Positions 44,346-56,394 of a stretch of 64,000 nt of DNA are shown here, piece after piece. The stretch is from Prorocentrum cordatum. Its lineage: Eukaryota; Sar; Dinophyceae; Prorocentrales; Prorocentraceae. The notes beneath the pieces are model-generated. The model worked only from the letters and a program-made list of their open reading frames with translations. It made no database searches and was not told where the DNA came from. Made by a program: the position numbers and the translations under genes. Where the stretch lies: assembly GCA_963575745.1 (NCBI GenBank), contig CAUYUJ010014172.1:177501-241500 (forward strand), given 5' to 3'. The number at the start of each line of letters is the position of its first letter. Within the stretch, counting starts at the first letter, position 1.

Positions 44346-45089
44346 GGGGGGCAGCAATGGGCAAAAAAGGTGATTTGTATTCTGCCGATGCCTGTGGGGC
44401 GGAGTCTAATGAGTAGTGTGATTGTGCACGCGAGCGTGATGTGATCTGGCGATGTTGGCGAAGCGCACTCGACATTGTGGTGAAGCGCTGTCCCCGCGTG
44501 CGCTTATCGATCGCGCGAATCTCACCTCAGCGCTGGCCGACGTGGTCGAACGTGCGCGCTGCGGTGCCACAGTGACTGCTCGCGGCGCCCACGGCGCCTT
44601 ACGATTTGCATTTGGATGTGAAAATCGATTTGCATTTCGATGTGCTTTTCGGTCTGAATGTCGTTGCGTTGGATAGCTCGCCGCAAGTGGCGATGTTCTG
44701 ACATGCGCAACCCACGGCGGGACACCGGCGGGACACCGCGGGCCACCGGCCGCCAGAGGAAAATCATTTGGTCCGACCGCGGCCCAGCTACAGGAGGATT
44801 TCGGGACGCCAGCGGGACACCAGCGGGACACCGCGGGCCACCCGCCGCCCGAGGAGAATCATTTGGTCCGGCCGCGGCCCAGCCACAGGAGGATTTCCAC
44901 TCGCCCGCCCACGCAGCTTCGCCTCGCCCGCCCGCACGCACGCACGCACGGCACGCACGACACGAACTCGAAACCGAAATCGATTTCCCTGTAGGGGGGG
45001 TCTCCATTTCACATCGGACTCACCCCCTAACTTCCGATATCTTTATATATACGTATATCTATATATATATATATATAGAGATGGTCCAG

Positions 45090-45320
45090 GGTTTGGGCCC
45101 CCCCCCCCAATGCTGATGCCATTGGGCCCCCCCCCCCCCGCGCGATGGTCCCCCCCGCCCCCCCCTGTGGGCGTGGCGTGGTGCTGCGCTGCGGTTCCCC
45201 CCCCCCCCTGTGGATGTGGTGTGGTGCTGTGGTGGTTCAGAGGTGGGCGTGGCGTGGTGTTGCACTGCGGTGCCCCCCTCCCCCCCCTTGTGGATGTGGT
45301 GTGGTGCTGTGGTGGTTCAG
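45090..45320 (+). repeat. C-run and GTGGTGTGGTGCTGTGG duplicated units
   Basis: Two to three units of about 86 bases, each with a long C run followed by TGTGGATGTGGTGTGGTGCT and GTGGTGGTTCAGAGGT. Confidence 0.8.
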
Positions 45321-45321
45321 A

Positions 45322-45322
45322 G

Positions 45323-45355
<33 letters not shown>

Positions 45356-45373
45356 CTCGTCGTCCTCGTCGTC

Positions 45374-45416
<43 letters not shown>

Positions 45417-45511
45417 TCGTCATCGTCGTCGTCGCCGTCATCGTCGTCATCGTCGTCGTCGCCGCCGCCGCCGGCGTCGTCGCCGCCGCAGCCGTCGTTG
45501 TCGTCGTCGTG

Positions 45512-45545
<34 letters not shown>

Positions 45546-45567
45546 CCGTCGTCGCCCGTCGTCGCAG

Positions 45568-45656
<89 letters not shown>

Positions 45657-45657
45657 T
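45322..45657 (+). repeat. (GTC)n microsatellite
   Basis: About 335 bases of GTC with CTC, ATC and GCC variants, ending in about 25 perfect units. A duplicated GGGACCATACCATCTGGGGG sequence follows at 45,659-45,735, then a TA run at 45,766-45,792. Confidence 0.95.
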
Positions 45658-45759
45658 CTGGGACCATACCATCTGGGGGGGGGGGGGCCCGAGGAATCCT
45701 GGGACCATACCATCTGGGGGGGGGGGGGGGGGCCGTGGGCCCTCGACCCTGGATCATAG

Positions 45760-45782
<23 letters not shown>

Positions 45783-45790
<8 letters not shown>

Positions 45791-45940
45791 ATAGACATAT
45801 ACACACAGACACCCTCCGACGAATTTTGCATGTACCTTCATGGAGGGGACGTTGTATAAAGTCGCTGGCTCTCAGTGGTGATTTGTACACCGCCACCCTC
45901 CCCCGAGGCCCAGAAACAATCCAGTGGAGGGTGCCACAGT
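45783..45940 (+). repeat. Dispersed repeat family F, copy 2
   Basis: Matches 5,605-5,772: ATACACACAGACACCCTCCG, GACGAATTTTGCATGT, TGGTGATTTGTACACCGCC, ACCCTCCCCCGAGGCCCAG, GGAGGGTG. The copy directly abuts the TA microsatellite. Confidence 0.65.
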
Positions 45941-46341
45941 ATATTTCTTTCTGGCGGAGCGCACGACGGCGGCCGAAGGCCGCCAATGCGGCAACGACGA
46001 ATGGCAGACAACGACGACGGCGACAGGGTCAAGCTGGCTGGCCGCCTCCGGGGGCAGCAGCGGCGGGCACTCGCCGCCCTGGAGCAGCGTCCCCTCGGCA
46101 CCCGGCGAGCGCGCGCACGCGCGCGCGCGGCGCTACGGCGGTCCTTGTCGTCGTCGCTTCGGAAGCTTCAGAACGCTTTTGGAGGTCCTCGTCGCCACCG
46201 CTGGGCGCGGCTCGCAAGACCGCCCCGGACGGAGCGCGGAAGGGGTCGAGCGACGACGGCAGCGACGTTGTGCAACGACAGAGGCCGGGGCCGTTGATGC
46301 CTTCCCAGAACCTGAACATCATCAAGGCTCCTGCAATGTTA

Positions 46342-46526
46342 CATAGGTGGCGCCATCAGAACCCTACCCCCGGAACCATCGATTCTCCAGAACCGATGGG
46401 TGGCGGGGGTAGGGTTCGGACTTTGCCACGTGCTCGACGAATTCCGAACCCTACCGTTACCCCCGCCGCCCATCGAGCTGCCTACATCGTCGGTCGGCGA
46501 GGGTAGGGTGCGGACTCCGCCGCCGA
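46342..46526. mobile_element. Foldback element, family 3, copy B
   Basis: Nested inverted repeats as in 34,705-34,890. Inner arms are GGCGGGGGTAGGGTTCGG and CCGAACCCTACC with CCCCCGCC; outer blocks are GGTGGCGCCATCAGAACCCT and the complement of the GGTAGGGTGCGG region. Between the inner arms is CGTGCTCGACGAATT. The regions 45,941-46,341 and 46,527-47,060 contain no recognised gene. Confidence 0.65.
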
Positions 46527-47079
46527 ACATTATCAAAGTTCCTCCGCTGTGATGCTGGGGGTTTCGGACCACCTCCGCCGTCTCGTCTGGGACGGAGAGT
46601 GAATATCGGTGGTTCAAAGATGGGGCCTTGAGGGACGGGGCCTCCATGACGAGGTGCCTCCAACAATGCAATTCCACCCCTGGATCCCTCAGGGCCCCAC
46701 CCCTCAGGGCCCCGTCTTTCCGGGCCCCATGATTGCAACCGCTGAGAAGCGGGGCCGCACACCCGCAGCTGACGCCGCCGCGCCAGCCGCGGACGCCGGC
46801 ACGTCTTTCCGCCAGCCTGGAGGCCAGCGCCAAACCGTCGGACAGTCCATCGTCCAGAAAGCCCCTAGCAGGGCGCGAGCTAAAACGTGTCTTCCGAATT
46901 TGTTTTGGGCTCGTTCATCCTCGTTTTGTCTCTTTGATTCATCTTTACGGCTCAACGAGATCTAAACAAAACACGGCCTGCGAAATCACTAAAAAACAGT
47001 TTAGCTCGCTCCCGGGCCCCTGGCGGTCGACCCAGACACCCATCGCGACTTGGAGACACACACAGTGCGTGTAGGTTGA

Positions 47080-47335
47080 CAAGATCTAGGGGCTGGAGCT
47101 GGAGTTGGGGTTGACATTGTGGCTTGAGCTGGACCTGGGGCTGGAACTGGGCTGGAGCGAGAGCTATGGCTGGGCAGCAGCTGCAGCTGGAGCTTGAGCT
47201 GGGCAGGAGCTGTAGCTGGACTGGGAGCTGCGGGTGGAGCTGGGGGGCTGGCGTAGAGCTGGAGCTGGAGCTGGAGCTGGGGCTGGAGCTGGGGCCAGGG
47301 CTGGAACGAAACTGGATACTCTGGAGCTCCAGCTG
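47080..47335 (+). repeat. GAGCTGGAGCTGGG minisatellite
   Basis: Degenerate six-base repeats GAGCTG/GGGCTG/GAACTG, most regular at 47,250-47,300. Confidence 0.85.
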
Positions 47336-47639
47336 GAGCCGGTGTCGGTGGTCTGTGGCCCCCCCCTGCCTCGGGCATCGAGAGATCCCTCGTCGTCATC
47401 CTCGTCGTCTGGCGGCATCCTCAAAAAGCGGCCCCGAGCCCCAAGAGACGCCCCTTCTGCAGGACTCGGCACTGCAATGCCCCATCGGTCGGCGCGCTCC
47501 CTGGGGGCTGGTCCGCGGACACCCGCCGTGCTCCCTGCTCGTCGTCCATCCCTGTGGGCGGGAATCGGCAGGGGTGGGCACAGAGGTGGGAGGGGCAACC
47601 CGGGGTGCCAGGGGGGGAAATCGTCTCTGAGGGTGCATG

Positions 47640-47760
47640 TTTTACTTCCGCCACGTTCCGCCGCCCTTCCGCCCTTCCACTGGCTTCCGCCGGCGGAGGC
47701 GGTCTCGTTTTACTTCCGCCGACCTTCCGCCGCCTCTCCGCCGCCTTCCGCCGATGAAGA
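47640..47760 (+). repeat. CTTCCGCC repeat
   Basis: About ten copies of CTTCCGCC or TTCCGCCG at irregular spacing. Confidence 0.75.
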
Positions 47761-48125
47761 GATGACAGATCAAATCCTTCGATCCTCGAAGGCAAGGGTG
47801 GGGCGACCCGGGGCGCAGGGAAGTGAGCCTAGGTGGGGCCCGTAAGAGCTCCTACACTGCCACCCTGGTCCCAAGCGTGCCGGGAAAATGCACCTGTCCT
47901 CGCCTCGGATCATCTACAGTCGACTAGTAAGGATGCGCGATAAGGATGCAAGGGCCTTGGACGTCCATGTGGAAGCTTTTCGAGCGGCCAACGAAAGCGG
48001 CCAAGGATGGACCGAGGAGGCAAGGAAGATAAGATACCCTTGGGAAAGTTGCCCATCCATACTGTGCGGGTGGACTGTACTGCCTGCATGTTACCTTCCG
48101 TCGGATCCCTCCCAGATGGCGCGGG

Positions 48126-48355
48126 AGACGGCTCCAGGATCGTGGCCGAGAGCACGGCTCATCAACGATCCCCTGAATCATTCGTCGACTCTTCAATCAC
48201 GGCGGCTGGCCACACAAGATCGGCAATCAACGGTGGATGGCTCTAGGGTCGGAGCAGGAGCACGGCTCAACGATGTTGTGAGCTCTTCAGACATCAACTG
48301 CTCAAATGTGGCGGGTGGCCCCACACATTCGGCCGTCAACCGAGGAGGGATCACA
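48126..48355 (+). repeat. Two-copy tandem duplication, about 115 bp
   Basis: Two diverged units, each with a GAGCACGGCTCA block, CAACGAT, CTCTTCA, a GGCGG(C/G)TGGCC block and (G/C)AACGG or CAACCG near the end. Weak but ordered similarity. No gene was recognised between 47,761 and 49,916; this stretch is AT-richer than most of the window. Confidence 0.5.
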
Positions 48356-49916
48356 GAAGCGAGGAGCCACATGGCACAGAGAGTGATGGCATGAGCAGCA
48401 GGGATACCAAAAGCAACAGGCAGGATCAAGCAAGCCATCAACAAATCGAGACTGTGTCAGCAAACGTGCCTTGCAACGAGAAGGCAGGGAACACGCAGAG
48501 GTTCGGGCCATGGGGCGTGGGAGGACCAGGACCAACGAGAAGTGTCATAACATGTGAATATAGCTTGTGCAGTGTGCGCAGCGAAAGCAACATTGCAAAT
48601 TGGAAGCAACGCGAAAGGCTAGCAACCATCCCCCGCAATCCTGGAATGGACACTGCATACCCTGTCCGAAGCCGACCTGGATGGGGAGATCCAATGAAGT
48701 CTCTGGGCGAAACTTTCAACTCCGACGAAGCGGTGGTTCTCGTCGTCGTCATCGCCGTCGTCGCCGTCGTCGTCGTCCTCCTCCTCATCTGCCACCCGTC
48801 CTTGATATAAACAATTTCCTGCCGTCTTCCGACCTGTTCTTTCGTTAGACGCAACTGACACCAATGAACACTCAAGTCCTGAAGCAATGCGCTCCACGAG
48901 GTTACATCCTGGTCTATATGCTGGCACGGTTCATTCTACACTGCGGTGAGTGGCCGCCGTCGCCAGTGAACTAAAAAACTGCGTCGGGCATGACAAAGAG
49001 GGCTCCTGTATATAAGCAATTTTTCGTGAAGCGGGAAAGTCCCGAACCCCCGATCGTTCATCCCTCATCCCTTGGCTCTCTGTCTCGCTATCGCATTGCC
49101 GTTGCAAGGCTCTAGTCTTTCCAAGTCCACGTTGGCAAGGATAATTGACCGATGTTTGCACGGCTTAGACTTTGAGAAGATGGCTGTGATGCAAGCCTTG
49201 TGCACTCAAGCGCTTAGAGGAATCGGTCGCGATGCCACCACACCAGGACAGAAACTTTCGCAGCGGCAAGCTGAATCATTGCGGAATTGCATGCGGATGG
49301 GAAGGGCGCCATATCCATCAAGGAGGTCTGATGAGCGGTTAGCAATTAGCAGCCATTGAAGCACCTACATGCCAGGGAGCCACTAAAGGCAGCACCGTGC
49401 AAGCAGATAAGCGGAACTGAGCGGTTGAATGTTGCGGGAATGGGTCACCAATGGTGCATGTGAGCGCGACGACAGACAAAGGTCAGCGTCAGGGGTGCAA
49501 CTTGTGTCGGGCGATTCTAAACCAGCATGTGCAGACCCGCCTGAGCGGCCGGCCGTTACGTACTAAGGCTTCTCTAACCTTCAAGTTGCTGTTGCCGACC
49601 CCGTCGACATTGCAAGCGAGTTGGCATGCGCAGAAGTTCCCTGTCAGACCCAGAACCTGAGCTCTCTTAACGGTTAGCTCCACCAGCGGTGGGTCCCCAA
49701 AATTGGGGTTTCGACTCAGCCAGTCAGTCAAAGGCAGTGCACCCGAGAGGACGTATAGGCAAATCGAGCTGTGCCTTTGACACGCTCGCGAAAATGGTAG
49801 CAGTTAGACTGGCACACACGCGCTTGCTAGGACCAGGGGGAGGGGGGGGGTAAGGGGGAAGTGGGGAAGGAACGGAGAGGGAGGAGGAGGAGGGCAAACA
49901 CACAGTGGAACCGGCG

Positions 49917-52745
49917 CTACACATGTTGCGCAAGCTTATGCACCTCGGTTGCCCATTGTTGGCGCGGTAGTCCTCTCCTGCGGCGGGCGGACCACGCTTG
50001 ATGCGACCCATCTGCATTGAATAATGCCAGCTTCACAAACGAATTAGCATCATAGGCCGCAATTTTCTTGTACAAGCTTACCTGTCTACACAGAAATGAT
50101 TGCGACAACGGTTTCGTCGCCGCCTTCTCCAAAATTGCGTCGTTGCCCACGCGAGATATGCACGAAGATGGAATGCCAAGCAGTCGCCGCACGCACTTGC
50201 AGTAAAAAGCGTCCGAACGAGCGCGGTCAGCTTTTAGCAACTACAGAGAATCCAGGGAGTCGAGGAGCTTGCTTAAGACGACGGCGTCGTAGATCTTGTA
50301 CTTTCGCTTCCACCCGATCGCCGCTCTGGACCATACTTTGTCTAACTGCTTGACAGTCACACATGATTCCCCCAATCTGGACAATTCTGTTGAAGCCCTC
50401 CCTTCGGAAGACACAAGCCCCCCCAAGTATACCGCGTCCCGGACGGTCTTGATGTCGCCCCCATCTGATTTCGGGATCTTTTTGCACGTTGATACCTGCA
50501 ACTGCAAGGCCTTGCCCCAGTTCAATTCCGAACCATATCTCGGCCCTTCTTCTACGATTGCACTCGACATTGCTTGCAAATTGGTCTGGTGTCGAGATAC
50601 ACGAGACGTGTCGTCGGCGTACAGCACGTCCCGTGTAACCGCGTATTCTGGCTCTTAATGGGGATGCAACGCATCAGCCGAATCATGAAGCATTCTTGTT
50701 TGAGCTGCTAAGAAGAGGTACGGAGAAAGCGGACACCCTTGTGCGATTCCGGCTCTTTGTCGTCTTTCCGAAAAGCTCCCGGTATTGTCCCAAATGAAAA
50801 AGAAGCGGGCCTCGTAGATGGATCACCATTTCCACCATGTCGGAAGGAAACCCAAATCTGCGCAATGCTCTGCACATGGCGGCCGGATTGATTCTATCGA
50901 ATGCTTTGGCCCAGTCAAGCATCAGCACGATGATCCCGTCGTCAAAGCTGTTGTGTACCACGTCAATCATACGCCTTACAAGCATGAGTGCGTCCGCAGT
51001 GCCACGCCCTGGGCGGAAAACAAATTGTGAATTGCGCATGCGCTGTTCGGAACCTCAGCGTATCAGTCGTTGGTGCATCAATGATGCTAAAATCTTATAG
51101 CCAACGGCAAGCAAAAAGATTGGCTGGAAATTGTCTGGAAGGGCAGCGTGTCCTTTTTTGAGCAGTGCTACTATTTTATCTGTTCTCCACGACTCTGGAA
51201 TTGAGTTTCGCCTCCAGCATTGTTGACATAGTCGAAATAATATGCCACTGGCGCTTTTGTCATAAAGCAGAATGTTCCAAACATATGATGGTATGTCGTC
51301 TGGTCCAGCAGCTTTTCCAAATTTCAACTTCTTCAAAACTCAAACTAATTCATCCATATTGGACTTGTCTGTGTTTATGGGCAGTACGCTCCCGAACGTT
51401 GTATGACGGTCTGGCAAAAGGTCAAGATACCGCTGGTGCCACTGCACGGACTCGAAATAATCCGCCATCATGTCTGCTCGTTCCGCCGTGTCTGATAACG
51501 TACCATCCAGTCTCTTGTCTGCGTGCTTGATGGGTTTTGGCTTGCGCAAATATTTCACGGCATCCCATCCTCCGCTACGCACATATATTCCAGGCATGTT
51601 TTGCGATCTTGTTTGCCAGACTGCCGAATCTGCTTGTTAAGCATCTTCTCAAAGTGGTGGTCCCCCATGAGCCGGCATACTTTCCGTTCCCTTATAAGGT
51701 CAAGTGTGTGCGAGCTGGTCCAAGGACGTCTGGGGAGAACATATGTTTCAGGCAACGTCAGTGCGGCAGCCTTGAAAGCAGCTGCTGATTCATCCAGGCT
51801 GCACGTGGCATATTTTGCGGAAGCCGCACTTTTGAACGCCTCCAAAAACTCATGTCTGGCACCCGTCTGCTTCAATGCCCTCTTGTCCGATGCCTTCTTC
51901 TTACGCTCTCCGCCAACAGTGAATTGAAGCGAAGTTTCAACAATCGTGAGCAAATGTTGGCCATTGATTGGCTCTTCCCGGCACGTCCAGGAATCCAGAA
52001 TCGTTGGGGGAAGGCTTTGGTGGCATAGGAAGTTACCAAGTTGCGCGAATGCTACGCCCTCGGTGTCCGCCATTGGGTGAACGCCAAGGTCACAGTAAGA
52101 AACGTTTTTTTTCATTACGGTGATCGAAGAACGTGTTGGCGATCACCAGGTCGGACGAAATTCAAGATTCTACCAACAGGTACCGGTTTGAAGTAGTATC
52201 GTTTGCATTGCCATCTGTCGACTCGTAAAAGTGCAAGTGCAAGTGCGGTCCGATGACGTCCTCCTCCCCGTCCTTTCTCTGGAACCACCTGGCGTTAAAG
52301 TGACCAAGAACGTATGATGTAGAGTGTTCTGTAGTGCGGCGAATGTGGTCTTGCAAAGTGTGGTGAAATGTATTCCTGATGTCGTAATCGATTCCGTTGT
52401 GCGGCGCGTACACGGATAACACGGTAAGCACCCCACCATGTATTTTCAAACGAAATGTGGCTATGCGATAGCCACACGCTTTAAACGCAACAACTGCCGA
52501 GCGAGGACGTGGTGACACTATGAACCCCACTCCAGTATAGGATCTTTCATTTGAATCCCGACATCCCGACAAAAATGCAGCATAACCCTTAACGAGTGTA
52601 GCATTCTGCACCGTTGAGGTGAGTCTCCTGGATACATAATACATCCATTCCCCTTTATGACATCATGAGCAGAAGTTCGTCGATTTTCACGGCGGAGTCG
52701 CCCCGGAGACCTTGAATATTCCAAGTTGAAAAGCGCTGAAGACTG
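49917..52745 (-). pseudogene. Degenerate LINE: AP endonuclease plus reverse transcriptase
   Basis: A minus-strand non-LTR retrotransposon broken into many frames. Its 5' part is an apurinic/apyrimidinic-type endonuclease: STWNIQGLRGDSAVKIDELL at about 52,729-52,670, an in-frame TAA at 52,655-52,657, then MDVLCIQETHL. After a frameshift near 52,600 come SYTGVGFIVSPRPRS, TVLSVYAPHNG and YVLGHFNAR. In the last, His (codon 52,300-52,302) replaces the Asp of the usual GDFNA motif, expected to abolish activity. The RT follows: GKAAGPDDIPSYVW and SWRTDKIVALLKKG (51,336-51,055), QFVFRPGRGTADAL and LDWAKAFDRI (motif A, 51,039-50,683), LYADDT (motif C, about 50,620). The terminal region to 49,917 ends RRRRGLPRQQWATEVHKLA, typical of LINE C-termini. 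At least four frame breaks make this copy dead. The element is AT-richer than its surroundings and belongs to a different lineage from the 24-31 kb retroelement. Confidence 0.88.
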
Positions 52746-52989
52746 CACGGCTTGCAAACACGTCCGGGACGACCCCAGGAGGCCTGTTCTGGTCGGTGGT
52801 AAAACGCATCCATGTAACAGTTCCGTGAAAACGTAATTTCTGGAGTCGGTGTTCTGGTACGCCCACGGGCCCCCGGGAAGTCAAAGGAGAAAATGGTGTA
52901 GGCGAAGTCGGAGAAATCAGAGATGGTGATAACGGAGAGGAAGATCTACGTAATTGATGCGGGGCTTCGACTCTGGAATTGAAAAAAAT

Positions 52990-53175
52990 CAATCCCCACC
53001 TTCAATACAGTGGAATTCCCAAACTTCTAACTCTGGATTGACATATTGACCTTTCCCAATCTTGGGGTTCAATATTGAGGTCTTGGTCCAACTTCGGGGT
53101 CCCAACACCGATATTGGGGTTTCTGAAACCCGATATTGGGGTTTTTCAATTCCAGGGTTGGGAAGTCCAATATTG
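52990..53175 (+). repeat. ATATTGGGGTTT degenerate repeat
   Basis: Irregular 15-25-base repeats containing ATATTGGGG, ATATTGAGG or ATATTGGAC, with GGGGTTTCTGAAACCCG forming a small palindrome at about 53,116-53,132. Confidence 0.7.
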
Positions 53176-53215
53176 GACTTTCGATTGGCCTGCCAAAATG
53201 GAAGTTAGAGGCATA

Positions 53216-53288
53216 TCTCCTCCTCCTCCGCCAACTCCTCCTCCTCCTCCTCGTCCTCCTCCTCCTCGTCCTCCTCCTCCTCCTCCCT
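53216..53288 (+). repeat. (CTC)n microsatellite
   Basis: CTC triplets with occasional GTC or CGC interruptions. Confidence 0.9.
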
Positions 53289-53349
53289 CCTCCGGTTGCT
53301 GCCGATCTTCATCGCTTAAATCCACGCCCAGGAAGTATGAGAGAGGACA

Positions 53350-53690
53350 TTAATGTCCCGCCCGCCCGACCCGACCTGTCCACAAAGGCAAAGTCGTTCT
53401 ACCTCGCCATCTGCGTCCGACTTTAAAGTCCCGCCCGCCCGACCCGGCGCTCGCCCGACCCGACCGGCACGCTAGGGCAAGCGCCGCCCCCTAAAGCAAG
53501 CGCATGCTACCGCGAGAGCTGCGTCGTGCTTTAATGTCATGCCCGCCCGACCCGACGGGTCTGCCAGGGCAAGCGCGTGCTACCTCGAGAGCTGCGTCAA
53601 CCTTTAAGGTCCCACCCGCCCGACCCGACCGGCCCGCTAGAGCAAGCGCCTGCTACCGCGAGAGCTGCGTCGTGCTTTAATGTCCCGCTC
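53350..53690 (+). repeat. 73-bp tandem repeat
   Basis: Units begin TTAATGTCCCGCCCGCCCGA and contain CCAGGGCAAGCGC and TACCGCGAGAGCTGCGTCGT. Starts at 53,350, 53,423, 53,531, 53,604 and 53,677 give spacings of 73, 108, 73 and 73; the 108-base unit has an internal 35-base partial duplication. Confidence 0.9.
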
Positions 53691-54587
53691 AAAAATTGAG
53701 GTCACCGCTTGAATATTCACCCAGGGATTGGTTTCTCTCAATGCAATCCCGAACAGAACACAGTGGTGCCCGCGTTATTGGGGCCCGAAAAATTTCGAGG
53801 GGACGTAGTGATATGAGTCCAGAGCAAGCATACTGACAAGAAATAACTGATGACTTCCAGCTTCAACGGTGGCAAGGCTGCGCGTTACTTTATCGACTGG
53901 GGTAGATTATAATGATGCCAAGCCGCTGAATGGGGGAGGCAGCATGAGAATAAGGAAGGTCCATGGCCGAACAGAGCCACGACGCCGAGCTGGTGCCGAA
54001 GCGGAGGAGCAAAATCGAGGACCGAAGATCCAACTTCTCTGGCATTTCTGGTGCTGTCTGGGCCTTTGGAAATATCCTGGGGCCTTCCGTGGACTTCTTG
54101 GTATCTTCAGGCACCTGGGGGGTCAGGGCGGCTGCCAGAACGAGGCCCTCGCCAGCCAGCTTGATCGTGACGCGCAAAGAGGCTCCGCACATTGGTGTCC
54201 CCGCCTCTTGACGCAGGCATTAGTCGAGCATCATCCTCGCTGTAGAATGGCGATATGCACGCTACCATCGCTGAAATGGAATAGACACAATAACAATTAC
54301 TTCAAACTGTCTCCATGACACGGCCATCCAACGTGCTGGCATCGTCACAACACGCCAGAAGGAGGCATGTTGAGCGAACGCGTTGGTGCGACGGAACCTG
54401 CGCCCCTGGGCGGGGCTAGCACGGGATCACCTTCAAGACCAACCACTTCGAGAACACGCGCACATGCATGTTCTTCAAACGTGCTCGCCTGCATGGCCAT
54501 ACAAGGAAGTGGCTCTTTCCCTATCAGGACTAATGCTTTTAGGAGGCGACGCCACTTTCTCCCAACGAGAAAATAGAACATGTGATC
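53691..54587. other. Unique sequence, no gene recognised
   Basis: Balanced to moderately GC-rich sequence. Frames up to 149 codons lack any recognisable motif. Confidence 0.5.
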
Positions 54588-54843
54588 TAGCCGAGACACC
54601 AGTCGCCTGCGGCGATTGAGAATACTCCAGATTTCGTAAGAAAAGGGAGGGGGTCTGGACCCTCCAAGACAAGCCATTTCAGACCTCCCCCGTGGGAGAA
54701 CCCTCCAAAACATCGTCCCCAGACCCCCCCAGGCCCTCCAAGATAGCCTGGAAGAGACCCCCCCCCCGAAATGAGACCCCCCTCCCTTTATTACGAAATC
54801 TGGAGTAGCCGAGAAACCAGTCGCCTGCGGCGATTGAGGATAC
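54588..54843. mobile_element. Foldback element bounded by 38-bp direct repeats
   Basis: Inverted ends TACTCCAGATTTCGTAA (54,623 onward) and its exact complement ending at 54,807. They extend through GGGAGGGGGTCT on both sides for a total of about 34 bases. Overlapping the ends are 38-base direct repeats beginning TAGCCGAGACACCAGTCGCC (54,588-54,625) and TAGCCGAGAAACCAGTCGCC (54,806-54,843), which differ at two positions. Short homologous blocks CCCTCCAAGA also occur twice inside. Confidence 0.8.
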
Positions 54844-54929
54844 CCGGACCTCTGACGACTCGATCTGCTCGAGTCCCCGCCGTGTGCTCGACCCCTTCCC
54901 CATAACCAGCGCTTCATCGGTTCTGACGG

Positions 54930-55076
54930 TTCCTCCTCCTCCTCCTCCTCCTCCGCCTCCTCCGCCTCCTCCTCCTCCTCCTCCTCCTCCTCCGCCTCCT
55001 CCGCCTCCTCCTCCTCCTCCTCCTCCTCCTCCTCCTCCTCCTCCTCCTCCCCCTCCTCCTCCTCCTTCTCGTTCCC
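54930..55076 (+). repeat. (CTC)n microsatellite
   Basis: About 145 bases of CTC triplets with periodic CGC, giving poly-Pro or poly-Glu/Gly frames only. The stretch 55,077-55,629 is GAC/GCC-rich without a supportable gene. Confidence 0.95.
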
Positions 55077-55629
55077 CCTCTGCGCCCCGCCCCCGCCCTC
55101 CTCGCCCCCTGCGATTCTGACGGTTCCAGGGCATCGAAGCGGTCCGAGGGCGCCGAAAACTGAAGACCGCGCGACCGCTTCCAATCGCCAGAGGGCCCGG
55201 TACTGAGGTCACGGACGAGAGCCGCTGAAGGGGGAAGGGGAGCGGCGAGAGTGGGCGGTGGCGGCGGCGACCACGACGCCGACGCTGACGTACACGACGA
55301 TTCCGGCGCCGATCAAGACGTCGACATGGACGACCCCAACACCGACTCCATCGAGGAGGCCGACGACGAGGACGAAAACGACAAAGACGACAAGGACGAG
55401 GACGGCAACGGCGACGATCGCAACGACGACGGTCGACGACGAAGAAGACGACGGCGCCGACGAGTGCGTCGGCGACGTGTACGGTGCCGATGCCGAAGCC
55501 TTCGCCGCCGCCGCCGCCGACGACGACGGCGTATGCCGCGCCTCCGGAAGGGACGGCAAAAAAGTCGGCGGGCCGGGTGTCTGCTCGCCCGCCAGGCCCG
55601 GCCAGCCTCGCGCGCGCGCCGCTTGGAGG

Positions 55630-55630
55630 C

Positions 55631-55717
<87 letters not shown>

Positions 55718-55760
55718 AATGATGACGATGATGGTGGTATTGATGATGATGATGCTGAGG
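55630..55760 (+). repeat. (GAT)n microsatellite
   Basis: About 28 perfect GAT triplets followed by interrupted ones. The interval 55,761-56,394 has no recognised gene. Confidence 0.95.
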
Positions 55761-56394
55761 GTGATGATGCTGATAAGCAGGAGAACGAGGACGACGACGC
55801 GACGGAGGAGGAGGAGGCGGAGGAGGGGGCAGGAGAAGGCGGAAAAAAGGGGAATTGGATGAGCAGGTGTGGGATGGGGAGTGCCGGCGGGCGGAGGAGC
55901 GGCAGCACCAGGGCACGGCACAGGAGGCAGACGCAACAAAGAGAAGGCACACCTGGGGCGATTCGATTTTGTTGGAACCGCAGCCCCCCTGCACCTCTCG
56001 ACCCCCTTGACCCCGGGCCGGCTTCTCATCCTGAGTTTGTTTGGGTGGGCCCAGGACCCCAAAAAACCACGATGGCACCAGGGAGAAAATCATCGGGCGC
56101 GATTCGTCGCACCGAAGTCCCCAAAGCCTCTGGGAAACCTTAGGATACCCCGAAATCCCCGAAGCAGAAAACAGACGCAAGATAACAAACAATTGTTTGC
56201 CAGCGCAGGCCCCAAACAATAATTCATTGGCAAACCAAGTTTCTGGCAAACCACCCTGCGAACGACTTTTCGCGGCCGCCCTGTCGGCTCCCCCCCGTCC
56301 TGTTGCATGCAGGTAAATTCGCGACGCTGTGTCCAGGTCTGGTCCAGACGCGCGTGCAAATTGTCTTTGCCGCGCTGCGACGTAAAAGTGCGCG

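Larger units (their letters stand above)
42762..45085. mobile_element. 2.3-kb composite inverted-repeat (foldback) structure
   Basis: The left arm (about 42,762-43,105) and the complement of the right arm (about 44,705-45,085) share, in order: a TA microsatellite; TATATCGGATGTGAGGGGGT; GGGAAATCGGTTTCGGTTTC; GTGCGTGCC; GCGGGCGAGGCGAAGCTGCG and TGGGCGGGCGAG; then TGTGGCTGAGGCGCGGCCGG, ACCAAATGA, and GGTGGCCCGCGGTGTCCCGC. Each arm contains two direct copies of the last part (87-bp unit on the left, at 42,934 and 43,021). The interior holds a GAT array, a GATC-rich repeat and a 35-bp hairpin. No coding frame is supported. Confidence 0.8.
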
